A program made the translations under genes and the position numbers. A DNA stretch of 64,000 nt from Solirubrobacterales bacterium (GTDB taxonomy: Bacteria > Actinomycetota > Thermoleophilia > Solirubrobacterales > Solirubrobacteraceae): NCBI GenBank assembly GCA_025963965.1, contig JAOPZS010000134.1, forward strand, positions 1 to 64,000, in the 5' to 3' direction. Shown piece by piece: positions 41,652 through 50,666 of this stretch (positions are counted from its first letter, which is position 1; each line of letters starts with the position of its first letter). The notes beneath the pieces were generated by a model, which ran no database searches, was not told the DNA's origin, and saw only the letters and a program-made list of their open reading frames with translations.

Positions 41652-42699
41652 CGTGGCCGCGACAGGCGCGGCCGGCTCGCCCGGCACGGCGGTCTCGACC
41701 CTGCGTGTCGCGGTGCTCGCCGGTGGACGCTCCTCCGAGCACGACGTCTCGCTGTCCTCCGCGGCGGCGGTGCGCGACGGCCTGCTCGCTGCCGGCCATG
41801 AAGTCACGGCGATCGAGATCGGTCGCGACGGCGTGTGGCGTCGTGACGGCTCCGTCGTGTCGGTGACGCCCGGTGAGGGGCTCGCCGGCGCCGACGTCGC
41901 GTTTGCCGCCCTGCACGGGCCCTACGGCGAGGACGGGTCGATCCAGGGGATGCTCGAGACGCTCGGCGTGCCGTACGTCGGTGCGGGCGTGGCGGCTTCC
42001 GCCGTGTGCATGGACAAGGTGCTGTTCAAGGACCTGATGGCAACGCTCGGGCTGCCGCAGGTCGGGTATGCGGGCATCCGCGAGGAGCAGTTCGCGGAGG
42101 ATCCCGCCGCCGCGATCGGCCGCGCCGCCGCCGTCGGGCTGCCGTCGTTCGTCAAGCCGGCTCACCTCGGCTCGTCGGTCGGCATCGTCAAGGTCGCCGA
42201 CCGCGAGCATCTCGGCGCGGCTCTGCGCGTCGCGTTCTCCCACGACGCGCTGGCGATCGTCGAGGCTGCGGCCGGCGGCGTGGAGATCGAGTGCGGCGTG
42301 CTCGAGGCGCCGACAGGCGAGCGACCCCGGGCGCTCGCCTCCGAGCCGGGGGAGATCGTCTACCAGGGCGAGTTCTACGACTACGCCGCCAAGTACACCC
42401 CGGGCGCGATGGAGCTGCTGATCCCGCCGCGGATCTCCGCGTCCGCCCTCGCGCGGGTTCGCGCGCTGGCCCTGAGGACGTTCGAGGCCGTCGGCTGCGA
42501 GGGCCTGGCCCGCGTCGACTTCTTCGTCGACGGCGAGGAGGTGCTCGTCAACGAGCTCAACACGATGCCCGGCTTCACGCCGACGAGCGTCTACGCGAAG
42601 CTGCTCGACGCCTCCGGCGTTCCTTACCCGACGCTCGTCGATCGGCTCTGCCGGCTCGCGATCGAGCGCCACGCGCGCCAGGCCGGCCGGCGCAACTGA
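41644..42699 (+). CDS. ddl: D-alanine--D-alanine ligase
   Basis: VLAGGRSSEHDVSLSSAAAVRDGLLAAGHEV; ALHGPYGEDGSIQGMLETLGVPYVGAGVAAS; ELNTMPGFTPTSVYAKLLDASG. Confidence 0.96.
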   Translation: MADVAATGAAGSPGTAVSTLRVAVLAGGRSSEHDVSLSSAAAVRDGLLAAGHEVTAIEIGRDGVWRRDGSVVSVTPGEGLAGADVAFAALHGPYGEDGSIQGMLETLGVPYVGAGVAASAVCMDKVLFKDLMATLGLPQVGYAGIREEQFAEDPAAAIGRAAAVGLPSFVKPAHLGSSVGIVKVADREHLGAALRVAFSHDALAIVEAAAGGVEIECGVLEAPTGERPRALASEPGEIVYQGEFYDYAAKYTPGAMELLIPPRISASALARVRALALRTFEAVGCEGLARVDFFVDGEEVLVNELNTMPGFTPTSVYAKLLDASGVPYPTLVDRLCRLAIERHARQAGRRN

Positions 42700-42738
42700 C
42701 CCGTCCGTGCGTGCGAGCGCCGGAGCGCTCGGGCGCCG

Positions 42739-44307
42739 TCACCTGAAAAGCGTGATGTCGGCGATCGTCGCCGACTGGCTGTGTGGGGGAAGCGTCGTCA
42801 TCCACACCAGGTAGTAGCGGTGGCGCCCGCCGAGACGGGCCAGGCCGATACGTTCGCCGTCGCGGACATGGGAGCTGGCGCCGACCGGCCCTTTCCAGCC
42901 ACGCGAGGCGAGCGACGCCGGGTCGCCGAACGGCAACGTGAGATCGACCTTGTCGGCGACGTAGACCTGCACGGCGAAGCCGGGCGTCGGCGTCTGGAGC
43001 TCGATGCCGCGTCCGACGACGCCGGGGGAGGCATCGAGGTACACGCCCAGGCCGGTGCCGCCCGCCTTGCGCAGGGTGCCTTCGTAGTAGCGCTCCGTGC
43101 TCCACGTCGTGCTCGGGTCGCTGTCGACGACATTGCTGATCAGGTCGCGGTTTTCGGGGCCGGTGCCGAACGGGTTGTAGCCGTGCGCGGAGGACTGCCC
43201 GAGCGGCACGGCGACGAGCCCGGCCTTCGAGCCGGCGCCGGGTGCCACGCCGGTGCCGCGGTGGGCGTTTTCGCTGGCGAGAAACCCGAAGATCACGACG
43301 ATCGCCACGAGCAGGGCGAGCGAGGCGAGCCAGCGGGCCCGGTGGCGGGTCCGCCAGGGCAGCCGCCGCCGGGCACGGCCGCTCAGGCTGCGCAGCACCG
43401 TCGTCACCTCGCCGGTCGTCTGGCCGGTGCGGGAGGCCTCGATCGCCAGAACGTTTTCGAGGTCGGCGGTCATCGCCGCCGCGTCGGGGTAACGGTGGGC
43501 GAGGTCCTTGGCGACGGCGCGATCGACGACCGACGCGGTCGCTGCGGAAATCTCCGGACGGCGCGCCTGCACGTCGGGCAGCTCCTCGCGGACGTGGCGC
43601 ATCGCCACCGCAACCGGCGAGTCGCCGTGGAACGGGACGTCGCCGGTCAACATCTCGTAGAGCACGATGCCGAGCGAGTACAGGTCCGACTGCGGCGTGA
43701 CCGGCTGGCCGAGGGCCTGCTCCGGGGACACGTAGTCGGTCGTCCCGAGCACACGCCCGGCCATCGTCAGGCCCTCCTCGCTGAGCGAGCGGGCGATGCC
43801 GAAGTCGGTGATCTTCGCGCCCCCCTCGGGGTCGATCAGGATGTTGTGGGGCTTGACGTCGCGATGCACGATCTGGCACTCGTGAGCGGCGCCGAGGGCG
43901 CGGGCGATCTCGATTGCGTACGCGAGCGCCTGCGGGATCTCGAGCGGGCCGCCGCGCCGGATCACGCCCTTCAGCGTCTCGCCGTCGACGAATTCGAGGA
44001 CGATGTACGGCGTCCCGGCGGCCCCGTCGTGGCCGTCCGCCACCCGCTCCTCCTCGGGCAGCGGCTCCTCGCCGGCGTCGATCACGGACACCACGTTCGG
44101 GTGGTTCAGCTGCGCGATCGAACGCGCCTCGCGGCGGAAGCGCTCGAGTTGGTCGGAGTCGCTTGCGATCTCCCGGTGCATCAGCTTGATCGCGACCGGC
44201 CGCTCGAGCACCGTGTCGAACGCCCTGTAGACGGTCGACATGCCGCCGCGGCCGATCACCGCGTCGAGCCTGTAGCGTCCGCCGATCAGGGTGCCAACAG
44301 CTGCCAT
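42739..44307 (-). CDS. Ser/Thr protein kinase with TM and extracellular galactose-binding/discoidin-like domain
   Basis: GRYRLDAVIGRGGMSTVYRAFDTVLERPVAIKLM; HRDVKPHNILIDPEGGAKITDFGIARSL; extracellular VDSDPSTTWSTERYYEGTLRKAGGTGLGVYLDASPG. Confidence 0.93.
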   Translation of the reverse strand: MAAVGTLIGGRYRLDAVIGRGGMSTVYRAFDTVLERPVAIKLMHREIASDSDQLERFRREARSIAQLNHPNVVSVIDAGEEPLPEEERVADGHDGAAGTPYIVLEFVDGETLKGVIRRGGPLEIPQALAYAIEIARALGAAHECQIVHRDVKPHNILIDPEGGAKITDFGIARSLSEEGLTMAGRVLGTTDYVSPEQALGQPVTPQSDLYSLGIVLYEMLTGDVPFHGDSPVAVAMRHVREELPDVQARRPEISAATASVVDRAVAKDLAHRYPDAAAMTADLENVLAIEASRTGQTTGEVTTVLRSLSGRARRRLPWRTRHRARWLASLALLVAIVVIFGFLASENAHRGTGVAPGAGSKAGLVAVPLGQSSAHGYNPFGTGPENRDLISNVVDSDPSTTWSTERYYEGTLRKAGGTGLGVYLDASPGVVGRGIELQTPTPGFAVQVYVADKVDLTLPFGDPASLASRGWKGPVGASSHVRDGERIGLARLGGRHRYYLVWMTTLPPHSQSATIADITLFR

Positions 44308-44377
44308 CGCAGCCCTATTGTGGGGGTCGCAGCCGCAGGAGGCCTAGTGCTGCCGGGTGGCTCGGCAACGCCCCGGC

Positions 44378-45043
44378 TCAGCCGGCGGCATTCTCCGCCG
44401 GCTCACGGGGCCCCCGCCGCCGGCGTGCGATCCAGTAGACGACGGCGACGACGACGAGGGCGGCGATCGCGTAGTCGACGTACTTGAAGTTCGTGCTGAC
44501 TTCCTTCCATTCGCTGCCGATGGCTTCCCCGGCGATCGCGAGACCCAGCACCCAGGGCACGCAGCCGGCGAGCGTGAGCAGCGTGAAGCGCATGAACGGC
44601 ATCTTCGCGACGCCGGCCGGGAGGGAGATGAACGTGCGGATGATCGGCAGCATGCGGCTGAAGAAGATCGCCCGGTCGCCGTATCTCGCGAACCAGCGAT
44701 CCGCCCATTCGATGTGGCTCGGCTTGATGTGCAGCCAGTGGCCATGACGTTCGACCAGCTCGAGGCGCCCGGCACGTCCCACCCCATAGGCGATCCACGA
44801 GCCCACCAGGTTGCCGAGCACGCCCGCGACGACGATCCCCACGAGGGTCAGGTGGTGGTGGGGGTGGCTCGCTCCGGGATCGGCGACTGCGAACCCTGCG
44901 AACAGCATCGTCGCCTCCGAGGGGATCGGGATGCAGGCGCTCTCGGCCACCATCAGCACGAAGATCGCCGGCAGGCCCGCGTCGCGGACGAAATGCCAGG
45001 CGGTGTTGATGAGCGACTCCGATATCGAGGCGAGGACCAGCAC
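44378..45043 (-). CDS. DedA/SNARE-associated family membrane protein
   Basis: AESACIPIPSEATMLFAGF; GNLVGSWIAYGVGRAGRLELVERHG; FFSRMLPIIRTFISLPAGVAKMPFMRFTLLTLAGCVPWV. Confidence 0.92.
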   Translation of the reverse strand: MLVLASISESLINTAWHFVRDAGLPAIFVLMVAESACIPIPSEATMLFAGFAVADPGASHPHHHLTLVGIVVAGVLGNLVGSWIAYGVGRAGRLELVERHGHWLHIKPSHIEWADRWFARYGDRAIFFSRMLPIIRTFISLPAGVAKMPFMRFTLLTLAGCVPWVLGLAIAGEAIGSEWKEVSTNFKYVDYAIAALVVVAVVYWIARRRRGPREPAENAAG

Positions 45044-45127
45044 GGGCCGGCCAACGATACAGACCGGCCTTCCCGTGCGGATGAGAATTCCCTCGCGCCG
45101 CGCACGGGATCGCTCGCCGCCTGCCGG

Positions 45128-45133
45128 TAGCGT
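45128..45133 (+). promoter_or_regulatory. -10-like TAGCGT, 9 nt upstream of the ATG at 45143 (leaderless or near-leaderless candidate)
   Basis: TAGCGT-ccgtcggcg-ATG. Confidence 0.4.
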
Positions 45134-45142
45134 CCGTCGGCG

Positions 45143-46204
45143 ATGCGCGTCTGGATCGACCTCACGAACAGTCCCCACGTGCTCGTCATGCGACCCGTGA
45201 TCGAGCGCCTGCGCGCGGAGGGCCACGAGGTCGACGTGACCGCCCGGGACTTCGCCCAGACGCTCGAGCTGTGCGATCGCCTCGGCATCGAGCACACGGC
45301 GATCGGGCATCACCGCGGCGGCCGCCTGGGCGCCAAGGCGACCGGGCTGGCCTCGCGCACGGCGGCGCTCGTGCGCTGGGCGCGACGGCACCACCGGTTC
45401 GACATCGCTCTCGGCCACGGCTCCAACGACGTGACGCTCGCCGCCGCGCTGCTGCGAATCCCGAGCTCGACGATGTTCGACTACGAGTGGGCGGCGGTCC
45501 AGCACAACGTCAACTGCCGCCTCGCGGCGGCCGTCGTCGTGCCCGAGGCGATCCCACCGGAGCGCCTGGATCGCTACGGCGCAGCGGGCAAGCTGCGCCG
45601 CTACCCGGGGCTGAAGGAGGAGTACTACCTGTCGGACTTCGAGCCCGATCCCGGTGTGCCCGCGGAGCTCGGCCTCGACGTCTCGCGGCCGATCGTCGTC
45701 GTGCGCACGCCGCCCGAGCTGGCCCTCTACCACCGCTTCGAGGGGGACGTGTTCGGCGCGGTGATCGAGCGCCTGCGGGCGGCCGGCGAGCAGGACGGCC
45801 TGCAGACCGTGGCCCTGCCGCGCGTGGCGGCACAGCGCGCTCAGCTGGCGGCGATCCCGGGCTTCGTCGTGCCCGAGCGCGCGATCGACGCGCAGTCGCT
45901 GATCGCCGCCGCGGAGCTGGTGATCTCAGCCGGGGGCACGATGAACCGCGAGGCCGTAGCGCTCGGCACGCCCGTCTACACCACCTTCCAGGGACGGCTC
46001 GGGGCAGTCGATGAGCAGTTGATCGCACAGGGCCGGCTGCGCATGCTCGAGGACGCTGCCGCCCTGGAGATCCCGACCGCCGGCGGCGGCGCTCGCGCCC
46101 CGCGCGTGAGGCGCGATCCCGGAGCGCTCGTCGATCTGCTGCTTTCGCCGCTGTCGGGCGCCGGACGCCCCGCCGGCGTCTCAGCCGCGACAGACGCGCC
46201 CTAG
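45143..46204 (+). CDS. DUF354 family protein (glycosyltransferase-B-like)
   Basis: MRVWIDLTNSPHVLVMRPVIERLRAEGHEVDVTARDFAQTLELCDRLGI; GHGSNDVTLAAALLRIPSSTMFDYEWA. Confidence 0.88.
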   Translation: MRVWIDLTNSPHVLVMRPVIERLRAEGHEVDVTARDFAQTLELCDRLGIEHTAIGHHRGGRLGAKATGLASRTAALVRWARRHHRFDIALGHGSNDVTLAAALLRIPSSTMFDYEWAAVQHNVNCRLAAAVVVPEAIPPERLDRYGAAGKLRRYPGLKEEYYLSDFEPDPGVPAELGLDVSRPIVVVRTPPELALYHRFEGDVFGAVIERLRAAGEQDGLQTVALPRVAAQRAQLAAIPGFVVPERAIDAQSLIAAAELVISAGGTMNREAVALGTPVYTTFQGRLGAVDEQLIAQGRLRMLEDAAALEIPTAGGGARAPRVRRDPGALVDLLLSPLSGAGRPAGVSAATDAP

Positions 46205-46209
46205 GCGCT

Positions 46210-46215
46210 TACAAT
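46210..46215 (+). promoter_or_regulatory. -10-like TACAAT, 7 nt upstream of the ATG at 46223 (leaderless candidate)
   Basis: TACAAT-cttcaaa-ATG. Confidence 0.55.
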
Positions 46216-46222
46216 CTTCAAA

Positions 46223-48325
46223 ATGCGCCGACGGATCCGCTCGGCGGCCTTCCCGATCCATCGTCACTCGCTGCCACAGCTCGCAGTGGACGGGGCTCTG
46301 GTCGCGCTCGCGTACTACCTCGCCTTCCAGCTTCGCTTCAACAGCGGCCCGCCGAAGCACTATGAAGAGCTGCGCTCGGCGACGATGTGGTGGGTGCTCG
46401 CCGGCAGCCTCCCGGTGCTCGTGCTCAGCGGCGTCTACCAGCGCCGCTGGCGCTACGCCGGACAGCGCGACTACGAGGCCGTCGTGCGCGCGGTGGTGCT
46501 GATCGTGCTGCTGACCGTTGTCGCGGTTGAGATCTTCAGGCCGACGCACGCCTATCCGCCGCAGGCGGAGGGCCACCACGCGACGGTCGCGGTGGTGCTG
46601 CCCAACGGCGTGATCGTGCTCTATGCGCTGCTGGCACTGGCCTTCCTCGTCGGTGTCCGCGGCCTTGCCCGGACGATCTACGAGCGGCGGCCCCTTGCCG
46701 CCTTCCGCTCCTCGCGCAAGGGCGAGCGCACGATCCTGATCGCCGGAGCCGGCGAGGGCGGGCGGATGGTGCTGCGCGAGATCCTTCGCAACCGCGAGCT
46801 GGGGATGGCGCCCGTCGGCTTCCTCGACGACGACCCTTCCAAGCACAGGCTGCGCTTCGACGGCGTGCGCGTGCGTGGCGACACCGAAGGCGATCTGCCG
46901 CGGATCCTCGACGAGGCGGAGCCCGACGAAGTGATCATCGCGATTCCCTCCGCGCCGGGCTCGACGCGCGCGCGGATCGTCAAAGAGTGCCGCCAGCGCG
47001 GCATTCCGGTGCGCACGCTACCAACGGTCTTCGAGCTGCTGCAGACGCGAGGCATGCTCGCCAGGCAGGTGCGCGAGGTGCGCGTCGAGGACGTGCTCGG
47101 CCGCGAGCCTGTCCACATGGAGCTCGAGCGGGTCGGGAGCTATCTGGCCGGCCAGGTCGTGCTGGTGACGGGCGCGGGCGGCTCGATCGGCTCGGAGCTG
47201 TGCCGGCAGATCGCCCGCGTCGAGCCGCACCGGATCGTGCTGCTCGACCATGCCGAGGACAACCTCTTCTCGATCCTGCGGGAGCTGCAGGAGGAGCGCC
47301 ACGTGCCCGAGTCGATGCTCGCCGCGGTGCTGGCCGACTGCAAGGAAGAGGAGCGCATGCGAGAGGTCTTCAGCGAGCACCGTCCGGACGTCGTGTTCCA
47401 CGCCGCGGCGTACAAGCACGTGGGCCTGATGGAGGCCAACCCGGTCGAGGCGGTGCGCAACAACGCGATCGCCACCCAGGTCGTCGCGCATGTGGCGGGC
47501 GGCAGCGGCACCGCCCGGTTCGTGCTCGTCTCCACCGACAAGGCCGTCGCCCCGGCGACTGTGATGGGCGCCTCCAAGGCGCTCGCCGAGTACGCGCTCG
47601 AGGCGGCCACGGCTCGCTTTCCCGAGACGCGCTATGCGGCCGTGCGCTTCGGCAACGTGCTCGGCTCGTCCGGCAGCGTCGTGCCGATCTTCCGCCGCCA
47701 GATCGAGCGCGGCGGCCCGGTGACGGTGACCGACGATCGCATGACGCGCTACTTCATGACGATCCCGGAGGCGGTGCAGCTGATCATCCGCTCGGGCTCG
47801 CTCGCGGGGGCACGCGCAGCGCAGAACGGCGCGCGGCGCCCGCGCATCTCCGAGGGCGGTGCCGCAGACGTGTTCGTGCTCGACATGGGCGAGCCGGTAC
47901 GGATCGTCGAGCTGGCGCGCGCGATGATCGAGCTGTCGGGCCTGGACCCGGATCGCGACATCGACATCGAGATCGTCGGCAGCCGGCCGGGCGAGAAGCT
48001 GCACGAGCAGCTGTTCAACAGCTACGAGCGGGCGCGCCCCACCGACGCCGAGAAGATCCTGCGCGCCGAGCGCGAGCCGCTCGGCCTGCCGGCGGTGGAA
48101 TCGATGTTCGCCGAGATCAGGCTGCTGGTGCTGGAGGGAGACGCAGCCGGGCTCGCCGCGAAGGTCTCAGAGCTCTCACGCGAGCTGCGCGACGGCGGTG
48201 AGCAGCCGCCCGCGACGCCCGCCCCGGCGCGCTCGGACGCCGAGCAGCGCGGTGGCGCGCCCGCCGCAACGCCGTCCGGGCAGCGCGGTGCGCCTGAGCC
48301 CCTCGTACACTCCCCGGATTCATGA
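46223..48325 (+). CDS. polysaccharide biosynthesis nucleoside-diphosphate-sugar epimerase/dehydratase (CapD/WbpM-like)
   Basis: N-terminal TMs; VVLVTGAGGSIGSELCRQIARVEPHRIVLLDHAEDNLF; VFHAAAYKHVGLMEANPVEAVRNNAIATQ. Confidence 0.94.
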   Translation: MRRRIRSAAFPIHRHSLPQLAVDGALVALAYYLAFQLRFNSGPPKHYEELRSATMWWVLAGSLPVLVLSGVYQRRWRYAGQRDYEAVVRAVVLIVLLTVVAVEIFRPTHAYPPQAEGHHATVAVVLPNGVIVLYALLALAFLVGVRGLARTIYERRPLAAFRSSRKGERTILIAGAGEGGRMVLREILRNRELGMAPVGFLDDDPSKHRLRFDGVRVRGDTEGDLPRILDEAEPDEVIIAIPSAPGSTRARIVKECRQRGIPVRTLPTVFELLQTRGMLARQVREVRVEDVLGREPVHMELERVGSYLAGQVVLVTGAGGSIGSELCRQIARVEPHRIVLLDHAEDNLFSILRELQEERHVPESMLAAVLADCKEEERMREVFSEHRPDVVFHAAAYKHVGLMEANPVEAVRNNAIATQVVAHVAGGSGTARFVLVSTDKAVAPATVMGASKALAEYALEAATARFPETRYAAVRFGNVLGSSGSVVPIFRRQIERGGPVTVTDDRMTRYFMTIPEAVQLIIRSGSLAGARAAQNGARRPRISEGGAADVFVLDMGEPVRIVELARAMIELSGLDPDRDIDIEIVGSRPGEKLHEQLFNSYERARPTDAEKILRAEREPLGLPAVESMFAEIRLLVLEGDAAGLAAKVSELSRELRDGGEQPPATPAPARSDAEQRGGAPAATPSGQRGAPEPLVHSPDS

Positions 48326-49902
48326 GCGTATCGCTGCTCGCCTTCTCGGTATCGAGCACCTTCACGAAGATCGGCGCGATCGTCGCCTTCGCCGGTCTGC
48401 TCGGAATTGCCGTCCTCTCGCTGCTCGTCTTCTCCCAGGCGCGTGAGATCAGGCGGTTGCGCGAGTGGGCCGGCCGCGCCCCTGAGCGCGCCGCCGACAT
48501 GGAGCAGCGCGTGTCCTCCGCCGCAGCTGCGCGCGTGCAGCAGGGCGCCGCTCCGCAGGCGGTTCGCACCGTTCCCCGCGCTCAGCCGATCCACACCCGA
48601 CCGGCGCCCCCGGGCGGCGCGGCGACGCCGGCAGCTCCAGGGGCCGCCGTGAGCGCAGCCGGCACCCCCGCCGCGCCGATCCCGCCTCCGGTGGCGACGC
48701 CCGTCGGGGCGAGCGCCGCCACGGCTCCGGCAACCGCCGCTGCGGGAGCCCCGCCACCACCGGGAGCGCCCGGGACACCCGCCCCAGCCACCGCTGTCCC
48801 GGCGACCGGGGGACCGGGCTCGCCGGGTCAGCCCGACCAGCGCCCGCAGCCGATCCCGTGGCAGCAGCCGGCAGCGCCCGCCAAGGGGACCCCGGCGCCG
48901 CCGCCGCTCGGTGCCCCCGCCTCCGCTGCCGCGACGCAACGGGCGCAGACTCAGCCGGGTCAGCAGAACGGCGCGCCGCCGGCGCAGGCACAGCCCGGCG
49001 TCCCGCCGGCCCCGGCCCCGGCGACAGCCGCCGCTGCGGCGGGAGCCGGCACTGCGAGCAGGGCGGCGAGCCCCGCCACGCCCCCACCGCGCTCGCCGAG
49101 CACCGCACCACCGGCCGCGCCCCGCTCTCCGAGTCCGCCGCCTTCGACGAGTCCACCGGGTTCGCCGCAGCCGGCTCAGGCACAGGGTCCCGCCGGCACG
49201 GTTCCGCCCGCCCCGGCCCCCGCGCAGCCGGTCGAGCGACAGCGTCCGCCCCTGCCGCCCGCGCCCGCGGCGCCGCGACGTGAGCCGGCCCGAGGCGAGG
49301 CGGCGGGAGCTTCGGCGGCCGCGTCGCGCACGACCACCGCCGGCGCCGCGCAAGCGGCAGAGCCGTCAAGCCGCGGGCGCCCGTCCCATGAACGACGGGG
49401 CGGATCGCGCGGCCGGATCGCGCTCCTCGCGCTCGGCGCCGCGATCATCGTCGCGCTGGTCCTCGTGCTCGCCACGAAAGGCGGCTCGTCGGGAGCCAAA
49501 CACCCGAGCAGCTCGGCCGCGCAGACGGGCACGGCGACGACAACGGCCGCCAAACACCACAACGGCTCGAAAGCCGCTCCTAAACAGGCGAAAGCGACAC
49601 CACCTGCCGAAACGAGCGTGGTCGTGCTCAACGGCACCGAAACACCGGGGCTTGCGCACCGCCTGTCCACCGAACTGCAGCAGAACGGCTACTCCCAGGC
49701 GAACGCGTTGTTCGCCCACCCTCCGGGCTCCAACGAAGTCACGGTCGTCGAGTACGCGGGTGGCCACCAGCCAGACGCCGCCCAGGTCGCGCGCTCGTTG
49801 TCGGTCAGCCACGTCCAGCCGATGGAACAGGGCGTCGCCCAGCTGGCCGGCTCGGCGAAGGTGGTGGTCGTCGCCGGCGCCGACAAGGCGACGACCCCAT
49901 AG
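48322..49902 (+). CDS. membrane protein with long Pro/Ala-rich region and C-terminal LytR_C-like domain
   Basis: N-terminal TM, Pro/Ala low-complexity segment, second TM ALLALGAAIIVALVLVLAT, then TSVVVLNGTETPGLAHRLSTELQQNGYSQANALFAHPPGSNEVTVVEYAGGHQPDAAQVARSL. Confidence 0.82.
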   Translation: MSVSLLAFSVSSTFTKIGAIVAFAGLLGIAVLSLLVFSQAREIRRLREWAGRAPERAADMEQRVSSAAAARVQQGAAPQAVRTVPRAQPIHTRPAPPGGAATPAAPGAAVSAAGTPAAPIPPPVATPVGASAATAPATAAAGAPPPPGAPGTPAPATAVPATGGPGSPGQPDQRPQPIPWQQPAAPAKGTPAPPPLGAPASAAATQRAQTQPGQQNGAPPAQAQPGVPPAPAPATAAAAAGAGTASRAASPATPPPRSPSTAPPAAPRSPSPPPSTSPPGSPQPAQAQGPAGTVPPAPAPAQPVERQRPPLPPAPAAPRREPARGEAAGASAAASRTTTAGAAQAAEPSSRGRPSHERRGGSRGRIALLALGAAIIVALVLVLATKGGSSGAKHPSSSAAQTGTATTTAAKHHNGSKAAPKQAKATPPAETSVVVLNGTETPGLAHRLSTELQQNGYSQANALFAHPPGSNEVTVVEYAGGHQPDAAQVARSLSVSHVQPMEQGVAQLAGSAKVVVVAGADKATTP

Positions 49903-49961
49903 CCGGCTTCCTGGACATCCCCGAGCGGACGGTCAAGCCGCGCGAGCACGGCCTCACGCAC

Positions 49962-50666
49962 GTGATCGACCGCGGCCTGTCGGTCGCCGAGGTGGACGGG
50001 CTGCTCGAGGTTGCGGGGCCGAGCGTCGACATCGTCAAGCTCGGCTGGGGCACGGCGGTCGTGTCGGCCAACCTCCAGGAGAAGCTCGCCCGCTATGAGG
50101 CACACGGGATACCGGTCGTGCTCGGCGGCACGCTCACCGAGGTGGCGATCCGCCAGGGCCGCGTCGACGGGCTCGTCGCCTGGCTGCGGGAGCTCGGGCT
50201 GCGCCACGTCGAGATCTCCGACGGGACGATCGAGCTGGAGGCGCAGGCCAAGCGCGAGCTGATCGAACGGCTCTCGCCCGAGTTCACGGTCTTCGCCGAG
50301 GTCGGCAGCAAGGACGTCGACTTCATCATGGCCCCGTACGTGTGGGTCGAACAGATCGAACGCGACCTGGACGCCGGCGCCTGGAAGGTGATCGCCGAGG
50401 CCCGCGAGTCGGGCACGGCCGGCATCTATCGCGCCAACGGCGAACCGCGCACCGGGCTGATCGAGGAGATCGCGCACTCGATCGACCACAGGCGGCTGAT
50501 CTTCGACGCGCCGCTCCAGGCCCAGCAGGTGTGGCTGCTCAAGCACTTCGGCACCGAGTGCAATCTCGGCAACATCGCCCCAGCCGACGTGCTCTCGCTG
50601 GAGACGCTGAGACTGGGGCTGCGCTCCGACACCGTCGAGCGCTTCGCGCTGGGCGGCGGCGATTGA
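49962..50666 (+). CDS. phosphosulfolactate synthase (ComA family); first canonical start is 49962 but homology appears to extend upstream
   Basis: VDIVKLGWGTAVVSANLQEKLARYEAHGIPVVLGGTLTEVAI...HVEISDGTIEL...VFAEVGSKD; upstream in-frame FLDIPERTVKPREHGLTH. Confidence 0.85.
   Translation: MIDRGLSVAEVDGLLEVAGPSVDIVKLGWGTAVVSANLQEKLARYEAHGIPVVLGGTLTEVAIRQGRVDGLVAWLRELGLRHVEISDGTIELEAQAKRELIERLSPEFTVFAEVGSKDVDFIMAPYVWVEQIERDLDAGAWKVIAEARESGTAGIYRANGEPRTGLIEEIAHSIDHRRLIFDAPLQAQQVWLLKHFGTECNLGNIAPADVLSLETLRLGLRSDTVERFALGGGD

Noticed and set aside
39597-41807. 736-aa minus-strand ORF
   Set aside because: Antisense to pknB; no motif
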